Shown here one piece after another: positions 21,679 to 29,269 of a DNA stretch of 47,176 nt. Source of the stretch: a virus. Both the position numbers and the translations under genes were made by a program. The notes under the pieces are model-generated. The model was not told where the DNA came from, made no database searches, and worked only from the letters and a program-made list of their open reading frames with translations. Location of the stretch: IMG/VR virus record IMGVR_UViG_3300046519_000218, positions 1-47,176 of that record. One strand, given 5' to 3'. Positions within the stretch are counted from its first letter, which is position 1. Each line of letters starts with the position of its first letter.

Positions 21679-22729
21679 TAATCTGGTTCAGCACCAAGCT
21701 TATTTATATCGATTGTCTTCTGCTGAAATCGGGAAGCTCTTAGATGAATTCAATAAACTATCATCTGAAATGCTTTCTAAGATAAGAGACTTATTGGATG
21801 AGCTATCAGAGGCAGAAAAAACAGCTTTGATGGCAGGTCAGTACACAACACCTGTCTTAAAGGAAATTCGATCTGCTATACAAGCATGGCAGTCTTCAGT
21901 CCTAACTGCATTACCTGAAGCATTTACAGTTTCTGCAACTGCATTGGCGGTTCATGAAGCTGAGTATCAGGCGCGAGTTTTGGGTGAGAAGATAAAAGAG
22001 CCCAATGCCAAGACGCTGTACGGGAAAATCAGAAAGCAGCCTATGTCTGGTGGTGTGCTACTTGATTATCTCTTTAATAAGATTGCGGATGACTCAAGAA
22101 TGCGAGTTGAACAAGTTATTCGAGATGGCTTATCACAAAGTCAAACGAATCAACAAATTGTTCAGCGCATAAAAGGGAAAAAGGCTCTTAATTATCAAGA
22201 TGGCATCCTGGAGCAATCACGGTCTAGCATTTCCACTATGGTTCGCACAGCAAGAAGTCATGTTTCAAATCAGGCAATGCTTGATACTTATGAGGTCTTG
22301 GATGTTTCCTATGTGAAGTTTGTTGCAACATTGGACAGTCGAACAAGTAAGCAATGTGCAAGTTTAGATGGGGCTGTTTACAAGGCAGACGAGCCTCATC
22401 CGACTCCACCTCTGCACCCAAACTGCAGGAGCATTATCCTTCCAGTTACCAATAAGGAGGGAACAACAATTGGGAAAAGGCCATTCAATTCTAAGACTGG
22501 TGATACTGGTGAAATTAGTACAGTAGATTCGAATACTTCATTTAAAAAGTGGTTTGATGGTCAGTCAGAGGTTTTTCAACAGCAGTGGTTAGGTCCATCT
22601 CGATACAAATTATTTAAAGAGGGCATGTACTCTCTAGATAAGTTTGTTGATCCGCTCACAGGTCAGCCATTCACTCTTGCTGAGTTAAAAAAGCTTGATG
22701 AAGAAATTTTTAAGAGGTCGGGGTTATGA
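21647..22729 (+). CDS. Minor head protein (SPP1 gp7 / Mu F-like)
   Basis: 360 residues from ATG 21647; another in-frame ATG at 21635 is possible. Helical N-terminal two-thirds, then the family domain at about 200-275: RTARSHVSNQAMLDTYE, KFVATLDSRTSKQC, and PPLHPNCRSIILPV with its conserved HPNCR. Such proteins sit inside the procapsid near the portal and aid DNA ejection or capsid assembly. The context between portal and scaffold agrees. Confidence 0.88.
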   Translation: MDQTTQQDLFNNLVQHQAYLYRLSSAEIGKLLDEFNKLSSEMLSKIRDLLDELSEAEKTALMAGQYTTPVLKEIRSAIQAWQSSVLTALPEAFTVSATALAVHEAEYQARVLGEKIKEPNAKTLYGKIRKQPMSGGVLLDYLFNKIADDSRMRVEQVIRDGLSQSQTNQQIVQRIKGKKALNYQDGILEQSRSSISTMVRTARSHVSNQAMLDTYEVLDVSYVKFVATLDSRTSKQCASLDGAVYKADEPHPTPPLHPNCRSIILPVTNKEGTTIGKRPFNSKTGDTGEISTVDSNTSFKKWFDGQSEVFQQQWLGPSRYKLFKEGMYSLDKFVDPLTGQPFTLAELKKLDEEIFKRSGL

Positions 22730-22878
22730 AGCAAATCACAATGAGTGAAGCACAATACGTTCTCAGCACAAATCTCATTCTGTTGTCATTCGTTCGAAAG
22801 ATGATCCCAAGATACATGGCAATTTTTGGTTATAACTTTGAACGACCTAAGCCTGCTGCTTTAAGAGGTTTATTATGA
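22726..22878 (+). CDS. Hypothetical small protein
   Basis: 50 residues, starting MKQITMSEAQYVLSTNLILL, amphipathic N-terminal half and basic, Pro-containing tail. ATG overlaps the stop of the minor head gene (ATGA) and its own stop overlaps the next tiny gene. No family recognised. Coupling supports translation; function unknown. Confidence 0.5.
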   Translation: MKQITMSEAQYVLSTNLILLSFVRKMIPRYMAIFGYNFERPKPAALRGLL

Positions 22879-22946
22879 GGAAGATTCGGTTAGAGGGTGG
22901 ATATGTGAGGCTTCCGTACCCCATAACTTTGGAACTGGATAATTGA
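22875..22946 (+). CDS. Putative 23-residue microprotein
   Basis: ATG 22875 overlaps the previous stop as ATGA, with AAGAGG upstream. The peptide MRKIRLEGGYVRLPYPITLE ends DN. Short, basic, could form a beta hairpin. Support is the overlap pattern only. Confidence 0.35.
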   Translation: MRKIRLEGGYVRLPYPITLELDN

Positions 22947-22964
22947 GATTGTATTTATTCAAAC

Positions 22965-23195
22965 ATGTCGCCTGAGATAGCAAAAGCTTTAAGATTTAGC
23001 CGAATATCGGAATTAGAAAAAATGAATACACCTAAGCAAATCAATGTTGTGATCAGCACCAAAGTATCTGATGACAGAAGTGCCAAACAGAAAGTAGAAG
23101 AAGCTTTGGCAAGCCTCTATAGCATCACTTATAACGAATTAACTGATGATATTTGGCAAGCTATAAAGTTGCTTCAAAAGTGTAGCAAGGAGTAG
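22965..23195 (+). CDS. Hypothetical protein
   Basis: 76 residues with a weak ribosome site at ATG 22965; an internal ATG at 23022 is an alternative. Sequence from residue 20 has a beta strand (INVVISTKV) and a long helix. No recognised domain. It lies between minor head and scaffold genes where many phages have unknown small genes. Confidence 0.55.
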   Translation: MSPEIAKALRFSRISELEKMNTPKQINVVISTKVSDDRSAKQKVEEALASLYSITYNELTDDIWQAIKLLQKCSKE

Positions 23196-23199
23196 GTAC

Positions 23200-23295
23200 A
23201 TGCCAGATATTATGGGAGCTGTATATTTTTGGCTTTGCATCATTGTTGTCGTTGTATTCTCAATCGGCTTTGTATGTGGGGCTTACTTCCTATGA
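23200..23295 (+). CDS. 31-residue single-pass membrane protein
   Basis: Begins MPDIMGAVYFWLCIIVVVVF and is nearly all one membrane segment (about 6-30). AAGGAGTAGG lies just upstream of ATG 23200, a strong ribosome site. Function unknown; its stop overlaps the next ATG. Confidence 0.58.
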   Translation: MPDIMGAVYFWLCIIVVVVFSIGFVCGAYFL

Positions 23296-23360
23296 TCACA
23301 TCCGAACAGCAACTTATTAATGACCTAATCCTATGGTCTTGGACTGTTCCAAGAAAATAA
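23292..23360 (+). CDS. Putative 22-residue microprotein
   Basis: ATG overlaps the upstream stop as ATGA. Peptide begins MITSEQQLINDLILWSW and ends TVPRK, amphipathic. It is followed 15 bp later by a terminator, so it closes the transcript. Evidence is coupling and position only. Confidence 0.38.
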   Translation: MITSEQQLINDLILWSWTVPRK

Positions 23361-23375
23361 CAGTTTTAAAAACTT

Positions 23376-23396
23376 AGCACCTTCGGGTGCTTTTTT
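23376..23396 (+). terminator. Rho-independent terminator before the scaffold gene
   Basis: AGCACC-TTCG-GGTGCT (23376-23391) with TTTTTT, ending in the shared tail TTTTTTATTGTCT. The 70 bp up to the scaffold start hold no gene. Confidence 0.88.
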
Positions 23397-23468
23397 ATTG
23401 TCTGCTGAAAGCGGATGCCTACAGCGATCGAGTGGAAACTCATTTATTTAGAAAAGGTTGGATAACCA

Positions 23469-24233
23469 ATGAAACTTAAAACGACAGAAGTAAACGGTAA
23501 GAAATATGCGGAATTAGATGCAGGTGGCTTGCCTGTCTATGTGCATGACGATGGCAAAGAAGTTGGTTTTGATGCTGCTCAGGCGGTTGGAAAAATTAGC
23601 TCTTTAAATGCGGAAGCGAAAACACATCGTGAAGCAAAAGAGGCGGCAGAAAAGTCACTGAAAGTATTTGAGGGGTTAGATCCTGAGAAGGCTAAAACTG
23701 CATTAGAGACTATGGCTAATCTTGATGCCAAAAAGCTTGTGGATGCAGGTGATATCGAGAAGGTCAAAGCTGAACTTACTGATGCGCTTAAAAAATCATA
23801 TGAGCCACAAATTCAGCAACTCACTCAAGAGCGAGATTCTGTTCAATCTCAATTGCATAAAGAGCTGATCGGTGGTGGATTTGCTCGTTCGAAGTTCATT
23901 CAAGAAAAAATTGCAGTACCTGCTGACATGATCCAAGCGACCTTTGGCAATAACTTCAAAATTGAAGATGGAAAGGTTGTGGCTTATGGCATTGATGGTC
24001 AAAAAATCTATTCACGTACCAAGCATGGTGAAGTTGCCGACTTTGATGAGGCTTTAGAAACACTAGTTGGAGGATACCAACACAAAGACTCGATTTTGAA
24101 AGGCAACCAAAGCACTGGTGGTGGATATGGTGGCCAAGGTGGCGGGGGAAATAACAACAATGTCGGCAACATGGGTGGATCAATTCAAGAACGCCAAGCC
24201 GCTATTGCAGCCAAATTTAATTTAGATAAGTAA
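23469..24233 (+). CDS. Capsid scaffold protein (DUF6651-like)
   Basis: 254 residues. Acidic and highly helical centre with a coiled coil (KSYEPQIQQLTQERDSVQSQ), a short N-terminal beta part (YAELDAGGLPVYVHDDGKEV) and a Gly/Asn-rich C-terminal linker ending in a helix (ERQAAIAAKFNLDK) that probably contacts the capsid protein. This is the usual architecture of the scaffold upstream of the major capsid gene. Confidence 0.85.
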   Translation: MKLKTTEVNGKKYAELDAGGLPVYVHDDGKEVGFDAAQAVGKISSLNAEAKTHREAKEAAEKSLKVFEGLDPEKAKTALETMANLDAKKLVDAGDIEKVKAELTDALKKSYEPQIQQLTQERDSVQSQLHKELIGGGFARSKFIQEKIAVPADMIQATFGNNFKIEDGKVVAYGIDGQKIYSRTKHGEVADFDEALETLVGGYQHKDSILKGNQSTGGGYGGQGGGGNNNNVGNMGGSIQERQAAIAAKFNLDK

Positions 24234-24244
24234 TTGGAGAGATT

Positions 24245-25213
24245 ATGTCTTTAACTCAAATGCAGGTTTTCAATGAATACATCATGCCTGCCACAATTGA
24301 AACTCTTGCCCAAATGGTCCAAAAGTTTAACGCTGCGTCTGGTGGTGCAATTCGTTTAACTACAGAGGGTTTTACTGGCGACTTCTTGCAGGAGTCGTTC
24401 TTTGCATCATTAGATGGTGCACAACGTCGTGTAGATCGTTATGCAGCGAATGGCACTGCTACAATTACCGATCTTTCTGAGATTAAACACTCAAGTGTTA
24501 AAGTGGCTGGTGGTATTGGTCCAGTACGTTATGAGCCATCACAGATGACTTGGTTACAGCGTCCAACAGCGCAAGGTATTGAGGTCGCATCTCGCACCTT
24601 TGCAAGCCTAATGCTTAAGGATCAGCTTAATACGGCAATTGCGGCTCTCGTGGCAGCTATTTCAAACCAAACAGATGCAACCAATGATGTTTCTGCAACA
24701 GCAGGGCTTTCATATGGAGCCATGAATGGTGCGCATGCAAAGTTTGGTGACCACTCAGGTAACATTATCACTGATGTGATGAATGGTACCGCTTACCATA
24801 AATTGATTGAGAAAAACTTGAGCAATGCTCAACAACTATTTCAATCTGGCAATGTCCGTGTAATTGATATTCTCGGCAAGTTGGTCGTTGTGACTGATGC
24901 TCCTGCGCTCTATACGGCAGGAACGCCAAACAAATTGAAAGTGTTGTCACTTACGGATGCAGCAGCAATCGTATCGGATGGTGGTGATGTGATTTCTAAT
25001 ATCGAAACCACTAACGGGAAAGATCGCATCGAAACAACATTGCAAGTTGACTACTCTTTTGGTGTTGGACTGAAAGGTTATACGTGGGATGAAGCGAATG
25101 GTGGCAAGTCGCCAAGTGATGCTGAGTTAGCAACAGGAACAAACTGGGATAAAACAGCTACAAGCATTAAACATACCGCTGGTGTAATCACCATTGCGGA
25201 TGCAGCACAGTAA
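24245..25213 (+). CDS. Major capsid protein
   Basis: 322 residues, first gene after the scaffold with a strong TTGGAGAG ribosome site. Starts with a helical arm (QVFNEYIMPATIETLAQMV) and has the alpha/beta pattern of HK97-fold coat proteins of the type found with DUF6651 scaffolds. The C-terminal 40 residues (GTNWDKTATSIKHTAG) may be an extra loop or domain. Followed by a strong terminator. Identification relies on order, size and overall pattern. Confidence 0.88.
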   Translation: MSLTQMQVFNEYIMPATIETLAQMVQKFNAASGGAIRLTTEGFTGDFLQESFFASLDGAQRRVDRYAANGTATITDLSEIKHSSVKVAGGIGPVRYEPSQMTWLQRPTAQGIEVASRTFASLMLKDQLNTAIAALVAAISNQTDATNDVSATAGLSYGAMNGAHAKFGDHSGNIITDVMNGTAYHKLIEKNLSNAQQLFQSGNVRVIDILGKLVVVTDAPALYTAGTPNKLKVLSLTDAAAIVSDGGDVISNIETTNGKDRIETTLQVDYSFGVGLKGYTWDEANGGKSPSDAELATGTNWDKTATSIKHTAGVITIADAAQ

Positions 25214-25220
25214 TAAATAG

Positions 25221-25245
25221 GCAGCCTTCGGGCTGCTTTATTTTT
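25221..25245 (+). terminator. Terminator after the capsid gene
   Basis: GCAGCC-TTCG-GGCTGC (25221-25236) followed by TTTATTTTT, 9 bp after the capsid stop. It probably lowers transcription of connector genes relative to capsid. Confidence 0.88.
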
Positions 25246-25255
25246 GGAGCATAAA

Positions 25256-25684
25256 ATGTCTAAAGAACAGAAAGTAATTTACGAGCCGCATCCTGTTAGT
25301 GAAGAACGTAAGCGTGAGCTGAAAGGAAAGGGCTACAAGATTTTAGATGCAGCTTTTAAGCCTGAGTTCTTTGAAAATGATGAATTTGATGAAACTGATG
25401 CTTTAGAGGCTATTCATGAGTTGAATCAAGAACTGACAAATGAAAACATTCGTCTAAAAGAAGTCGCTGTAGAAAAGGAAAAATTGGCTGCGGAGCTTGA
25501 AGGTCAAAAAGAGCAACTATCTAATTTGACTCAAGAACGAGATGCTTTGGCTATTAAGGCGACTGAACTAGAAAAAACTGTTGAAACCTTAAACAAAACT
25601 ATCTCAGATCTGGAAAGTAAAAATAAGCAAAAACCAGCTCAAGATCCAAAGAATACTAAAGCTGAAGATCAGCCAAAGGAATAG
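25256..25684 (+). CDS. Hypothetical coiled-coil protein of the head module
   Basis: 142 residues from ATG 25256. N-terminal part (VIYEPHPVSEERKRELKGKGYKILD) looks like a short HeH/LEM-like helical motif; residues 58-120 are a coiled coil; the C-terminus is Lys/Pro/Gln-rich. Its position after the capsid gene fits a head-associated or head-completion factor. No firm family match. Confidence 0.65.
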   Translation: MSKEQKVIYEPHPVSEERKRELKGKGYKILDAAFKPEFFENDEFDETDALEAIHELNQELTNENIRLKEVAVEKEKLAAELEGQKEQLSNLTQERDALAIKATELEKTVETLNKTISDLESKNKQKPAQDPKNTKAEDQPKE

Positions 25685-25687
25685 CCC

Positions 25688-26065
25688 ATGACTTTTATCA
25701 CCATTGCGGATGCAGAAACAATTCTAGGAGCTGACTTTGCACCAGATGGTGATAAAGCTCGTTTGGTTCTTTTAGCGAACACTTGGATGAAAAATGAGAT
25801 TGGGTTTGTACCTGATCCTGTAACTGAAAATTTAAAACTTGCTGCTTGCGAGATTATTAAAGGTATCCAAGCTGGCAAGATTTATAGTGGTAAAGAACAA
25901 GAACTTAAACGAAAGAAGGTCAAAGCTGACACTGTAGAGTCCGAAAAAGAATACCAAGATGGAAGCTTTTCATTATCAAGCTTTGAGCAACTTGCGTTGG
26001 CTTTAATTGAAGCTGAGAATTTACCAAAGCATAAGTTTTTCACCATTCCATTAGTGAGAAATTGA
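25688..26065 (+). CDS. Head-tail connector protein
   Basis: 125 residues, helical. The segment DAETILGADFAPDGDKARLVLLANTWM and a C-terminal SLSSFEQLALALIE resemble head-tail adaptor (gp6/DnaT-like) proteins of siphophages found at this site. It would bind the portal ring and extend the channel. Assigned by position and helical bundle pattern. Confidence 0.7.
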   Translation: MTFITIADAETILGADFAPDGDKARLVLLANTWMKNEIGFVPDPVTENLKLAACEIIKGIQAGKIYSGKEQELKRKKVKADTVESEKEYQDGSFSLSSFEQLALALIEAENLPKHKFFTIPLVRN

Positions 26066-26066
26066 T

Positions 26067-26453
26067 ATGGGCCTAAGAGATGAATTGCAGGCAGATATTG
26101 CTGAAGCATTTAATGAAGATTTGGCAGACGCTGTAGATTCTTTTACTTGTACGCGCAAAATATTAGTTAGTTCCAATCCAGCTAATGGCAATGATGTTTA
26201 CACTGACTTTCTATATAGCGGCCGAGGTGTCCTATTTGGCTCTTATTTGAAGGATTTGGTGAAACCTATAGATTACCGTGCCACAGACTCTAAAGCCGTG
26301 CTACTGCAAAATGAAGTGGTCTCAAGTGATGGTGAATTAGTAGAGCCAGATGTAAATGATATTTGGGTAATTGAAGGTGGCAATTATCGGATTGTGAGTT
26401 ATGGGAAAGACCCCGCATATGCGACATGGATTGCTCAGTTGAGGAAAGTATAA
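26067..26453 (+). CDS. Head closure / head-tail joining protein
   Basis: 128 residues, beta-rich in the second half (DIWVIEGGNYRIVSYGKD), typical of stopper proteins that follow the adaptor gene. TGATATG overlap zone with the adaptor. Function inferred from order: adaptor, stopper, then tail completion. Confidence 0.7.
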   Translation: MGLRDELQADIAEAFNEDLADAVDSFTCTRKILVSSNPANGNDVYTDFLYSGRGVLFGSYLKDLVKPIDYRATDSKAVLLQNEVVSSDGELVEPDVNDIWVIEGGNYRIVSYGKDPAYATWIAQLRKV

Positions 26454-26457
26454 AGCT

Positions 26458-26485
26458 TTGCTTCATAAAGAATATTTGATATAAG
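26458..26485 (+). promoter_or_regulatory. Promoter of the first accessory (moron) gene
   Basis: TTGCTT (26458-26463), 16 bp, TATAAG (26480-26485), followed 14 bp later by AGGGGG and the ATG of 26509. Situated between structural genes transcribed from the late promoter, it would allow expression in the lysogen. Confidence 0.55.
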
Positions 26486-26508
26486 CCTCTTAAAGATTAG
26501 GGGGTTAT

Positions 26509-27234
26509 ATGAAACGTAAAACATTGGAACAAAAAGTTAGTTGGGCTTTGTATGGTTCAGCAATTTTCTTTGCTGCACTTTTTACTTTGGGGTTAATTTT
26601 AAAAGCAGACTTATTTAGCCATTGGCCAACAGCAAATGAAGTTTATGAAATTGGCCGTGATGCTTTAACTTTAACTGCATACTTTTTAGCACCTTTGACA
26701 GCATTACTCCTATTCTCTGATTGGCGTCTAGAACATGTCGAGAAAAGCAGGGAGCAGCAAGGTAGAGCAATCTATAATCTCGTGAAACAGGTCGATTCTG
26801 TTTTAGGAGATTTGGAGTTAGAAATAGAAGATGAAAATAACTTTTCTACAGATATTTCACCGATAGTTGAAGATCTTTCAAAGGAACTAATTAGAAAATT
26901 ATCTACACTCCAGCATGAGCTCAATGATTTTTATTATGATGATCCGCAAGCAAATGCATTTAGAGATACAGTAGAAAATGTTTTGAAGGAGTTGAGGGGG
27001 AATTATTTTCTATTAACACGACAATTCTCTGTGTTGGTTAAAAAGCACAACCCCTCAAAGTATAATTATGAATATCTTGATGAAAGTGATGAAGACTTTA
27101 TTGCTAGGCAAGAGGGATTATATGAAGAGTATAGAGAGCAATATGTTGAAAACTTTGCAACGATTGGTACTCACCTTACAGAATTGAAATCACTTCACAC
27201 TGCTTTGAAAGTAAAAGCGGCAAGCCCTAATTAG
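26509..27234 (+). CDS. Membrane protein, accessory (moron) gene
   Basis: 241 residues, unrecognised. Two membrane segments (about 13-32 and 54-71) near the N-terminus, then a long acidic cytoplasmic helical domain with coiled-coil character. It interrupts the head-tail connector block, has its own promoter-like sequence and a perfect terminator overlapping its stop, and is more AT-rich than its neighbours. These are the marks of a moron; possible roles include superinfection exclusion or other lysogen-expressed membrane functions. Confidence 0.75.
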   Translation: MKRKTLEQKVSWALYGSAIFFAALFTLGLILKADLFSHWPTANEVYEIGRDALTLTAYFLAPLTALLLFSDWRLEHVEKSREQQGRAIYNLVKQVDSVLGDLELEIEDENNFSTDISPIVEDLSKELIRKLSTLQHELNDFYYDDPQANAFRDTVENVLKELRGNYFLLTRQFSVLVKKHNPSKYNYEYLDESDEDFIARQEGLYEEYREQYVENFATIGTHLTELKSLHTALKVKAASPN

Positions 27235-27245
27235 GGCTTTTTTTA
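27223..27245 (+). terminator. Terminator of the accessory membrane gene
   Basis: AGCCCTAATTAGGGCT (27223-27238), an almost complete palindrome, followed by TTTTTTTT. It overlaps the stop codon of 26509-27234. Confidence 0.9.
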
Positions 27246-27255
27246 TAGGTGAAAT

Positions 27256-27678
27256 ATGGGCTGGATAAACAAACCTACAAGCTTCATCCAGACAGTTGAA
27301 GCCGATCTAACTAAACGACAAAAAGATATTGTGATTGATGCCCTGGGTGGTGTAGTTCTTCAAAGTCCAGTTGATACTGGTGCATTCCGAGCTTCACACA
27401 GAGTGAGCATTAACCAGCCTGACCAATCCTACAATGAAGCCGAAAAGGACAAAGGTGGGGCGTCAACGATCAGCAAGGGCACAAGTGCTTTATCTCGATT
27501 AGTTCCTTACTCAACCGTCTACATTCAAACTAATAGCCCATATGGACAGAAGATCGAGTACGGGAACTTCACGGATAAGCCTTCCACGCCTAAAACAACA
27601 GGCGGCTACTCTAAACAAGCGCCCCAAGGTGTATATGGCTTAACATTTAATTATATTGCTCAAAAGTATGGTGGTTAA
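27256..27678 (+). CDS. Tail completion protein (HK97 gp10-like)
   Basis: 140 residues. SPVDTGAFRASHRVSINQ is the P-V-D-T-G-x-[FL]-R signature of HK97 gp10-type proteins, followed by the C-terminal YGQKIEYGN. These join the tail to the head connector. Order (stopper, gp10-like, terminator protein, tube) agrees. Confidence 0.82.
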   Translation: MGWINKPTSFIQTVEADLTKRQKDIVIDALGGVVLQSPVDTGAFRASHRVSINQPDQSYNEAEKDKGGASTISKGTSALSRLVPYSTVYIQTNSPYGQKIEYGNFTDKPSTPKTTGGYSKQAPQGVYGLTFNYIAQKYGG

Positions 27679-27680
27679 AA

Positions 27681-28076
27681 ATGGCAATGACACTAGATCA
27701 AGCGAGACAAGCCATAATCACTAGGGCAATGGCATTCACTGGAATAGCTCAAACTCGGATTAAGTATCCAAATAAAGATTTCACAGTCCCGGTTGATGGG
27801 CTTTGGTGTGACATTAATATTTTATGGGGACAGTCATTAATCGCAGCTATTGGCGATGATCCTTGCACACGCCGAACTGGAATTATCTCAATTAACTGTA
27901 TGGCTCGCTTAAACACTCATGAAGTAGCAATCACACAGCTTGCAGATGCTTGGCTAAGCCACTTTGAATATTTCTCAATCGGTCAATTAGAAATACTACA
28001 AGGCCAAGTGCAGAACTTGGGGAATAACACGGACTTTGTTCAATATAATGTGACCATTGGTCATAGAGTGAATTGA
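27681..28076 (+). CDS. Tail terminator protein (DUF4128-like)
   Basis: 131 residues. N-terminal helix (LDQARQAIITRAMAF) followed by beta strands and a C-terminal QYNVTIGHRVN strand, the shape of lambda gpU-like tail terminators. It would cap the tail tube at correct length and bind the head. Assigned by order and fold pattern. Confidence 0.75.
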   Translation: MAMTLDQARQAIITRAMAFTGIAQTRIKYPNKDFTVPVDGLWCDINILWGQSLIAAIGDDPCTRRTGIISINCMARLNTHEVAITQLADAWLSHFEYFSIGQLEILQGQVQNLGNNTDFVQYNVTIGHRVN

Positions 28077-28077
28077 T

Positions 28078-28296
28078 ATGTCTTGCATGCTGACATTAGA
28101 AGAAATTGAAATTAAACGTCAAGAACTTGAGCGACATCTTCACAACATGATGGGTTTCGAACTTCAAAAATGGCAAAAAGAAAATAAGGTTTGCATCTCT
28201 GATGTGAATATCCGACTTGCAAGTAATCACAGTTTAGGTGGTCCAAAACAAAACACTGTAACTGGTGTATCTGTAGACCTAGACTACAAGCCATAA
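28078..28296 (+). CDS. Hypothetical small protein
   Basis: 72 residues, helical N-terminal half (LTLEEIEIKRQELERHLHNM) and a C-terminal beta strand. One bp gap to the terminator gene, with ATG 28087 as a possible later start. Followed by a terminator. Function unknown. Confidence 0.6.
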   Translation: MSCMLTLEEIEIKRQELERHLHNMMGFELQKWQKENKVCISDVNIRLASNHSLGGPKQNTVTGVSVDLDYKP

Positions 28297-28328
28297 TCAC
28301 ACAACAAACCTAATTCACTTTTAAACGA

Positions 28329-28354
28329 ACCTGTCCTTAGCGGCAGGTTTTTTT
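28329..28354 (+). terminator. Rho-independent terminator
   Basis: ACCTGTC (28329-28335), loop, GGCAGGT (28342-28348) then TTTTTTT and the shared tail ATGCCT. It separates the tail completion genes from the Rha unit. Confidence 0.85.
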
Positions 28355-28382
28355 ATGCCTAATTTTTCTCACCACAACTTTT

Positions 28383-28418
28383 GATGCTCGGGTGAGAAAG
28401 ATAATTCAATTGAGCATC
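28383..28418. promoter_or_regulatory. Inverted repeat upstream of rha-like gene
   Basis: GATGCTC (28383-28389) and GAGCATC (28412-28418), perfect 7-bp arms 22 bp apart, just upstream of the AGGAGAA ribosome site. Spacing of about three helical turns centre to centre could suit a DNA-binding dimer or an RNA stem near the ribosome site. Confidence 0.4.
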
Positions 28419-28430
28419 AGGAGAAAAGCT

Positions 28431-28958
28431 ATGTCAAACGTTATGACAACTGAAGAAATCGTTATTGTTGAAAACGACAAACCATTAACTACGTCTTTAC
28501 ATATTGCTGATGGATCTAGAGCGAACCACAAAGCTGTAATGCAGTTGATTAAAACGCATATTCACCATTTCAATAAATTTGGAAGGGTGGCATTTGAAAT
28601 GCGACCCTTTGAAACCGAAGGCGGAGTTCAAACAAGACGTATTGCACTACTGAATGAACAGCAAGCTACATTCTTAATGACCTTAATGCGTAACACGGAA
28701 CGTGTAGTTGAGTTCAAGTGTGCCTTAGTACAGGCATTCTATAACACTAAGGAATTTCTTAGTTACCAGTATCAGGCCCATGCCAATATTCATAACAAAC
28801 TTAATATGCAGTTAGATATAGAGAAAGCGGATGCTAGTTTGGCAGGTCATATCTTGGGAAGTTATCGCAAGAAGCGAGACACATTAATTGGCGCAATCAA
28901 AGAAGTAGAGCGACTAATGCAACCTTGTCTGCCAATGTTTGATGAGGTGGCAAAATGA
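28431..28958 (+). CDS. Rha-family regulatory protein
   Basis: 175 residues from ATG 28431, AGGAGAA upstream. The N-terminal Rha domain has LTTSLHIADGSRANHKAVMQLI, FGRVAFEMRPFE and LLNEQQATFLMTLMRNT, the classic signature; the rest (EFKCALVQAFYN then a helical tail) completes the family. Rha proteins of lambdoid phages interfere with growth in hosts lacking IHF and behave as regulators or antirepressors. Its place in the tail module is unusual and its flanking terminators suggest a moron. Confidence 0.88.
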   Translation: MSNVMTTEEIVIVENDKPLTTSLHIADGSRANHKAVMQLIKTHIHHFNKFGRVAFEMRPFETEGGVQTRRIALLNEQQATFLMTLMRNTERVVEFKCALVQAFYNTKEFLSYQYQAHANIHNKLNMQLDIEKADASLAGHILGSYRKKRDTLIGAIKEVERLMQPCLPMFDEVAK

Positions 28959-29164
28959 GCAAAAGAAGTCTAAATGATCCTCATTACAATCCATTTCCTT
29001 ATGAATCAGTGGAAGACCGAAATTGTCGCCATGATCACATAGAGTATTCATTTTTAGAAAGTATCGATGGCCCTCATGTGTGGAAGTGCTGTAAATGCGG
29101 AACTAAATTTAATGCTCAAGAATTTGAAGCAATCAAAGAAGAACATCTAAGGAATCTCTTTTAA
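28955..29164 (+). CDS. Small zinc-ribbon protein
   Basis: 69 residues. C-terminal WKCCKCGTKF plus upstream NCRHDH could bind zinc. ATGA overlap with the Rha gene places both in one unit ended by two terminators. Function unknown; possibly a partner of Rha. Confidence 0.62.
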   Translation: MSKRSLNDPHYNPFPYESVEDRNCRHDHIEYSFLESIDGPHVWKCCKCGTKFNAQEFEAIKEEHLRNLF

Positions 29165-29182
29165 ATAAGCCAATAAATCCAT

Positions 29183-29203
29183 ACCGCCGAAAGGCGGTTT
29201 TTT
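29183..29203 (+). terminator. First of two tandem terminators
   Basis: ACCGCC-GAAA-GGCGGT (29183-29198) followed by TTTTTT and the tail ATTGCCT. Confidence 0.9.
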
Positions 29204-29223
29204 ATTGCCTAAATATTTTATCT

Positions 29224-29247
29224 ACCACCTTTCGAGGTGGTTTTTTT
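29224..29247 (+). terminator. Second of two tandem terminators
   Basis: ACCACCT-TTCG-AGGTGGT (29224-29241), 7-bp perfect stem, then TTTTTTT and the tail ATGCCT. The repeated terminator blocks around the Rha unit suggest that it was inserted with one of them. Confidence 0.9.
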
Positions 29248-29269
29248 ATGCCTAACAGGAGTAAAAGCC

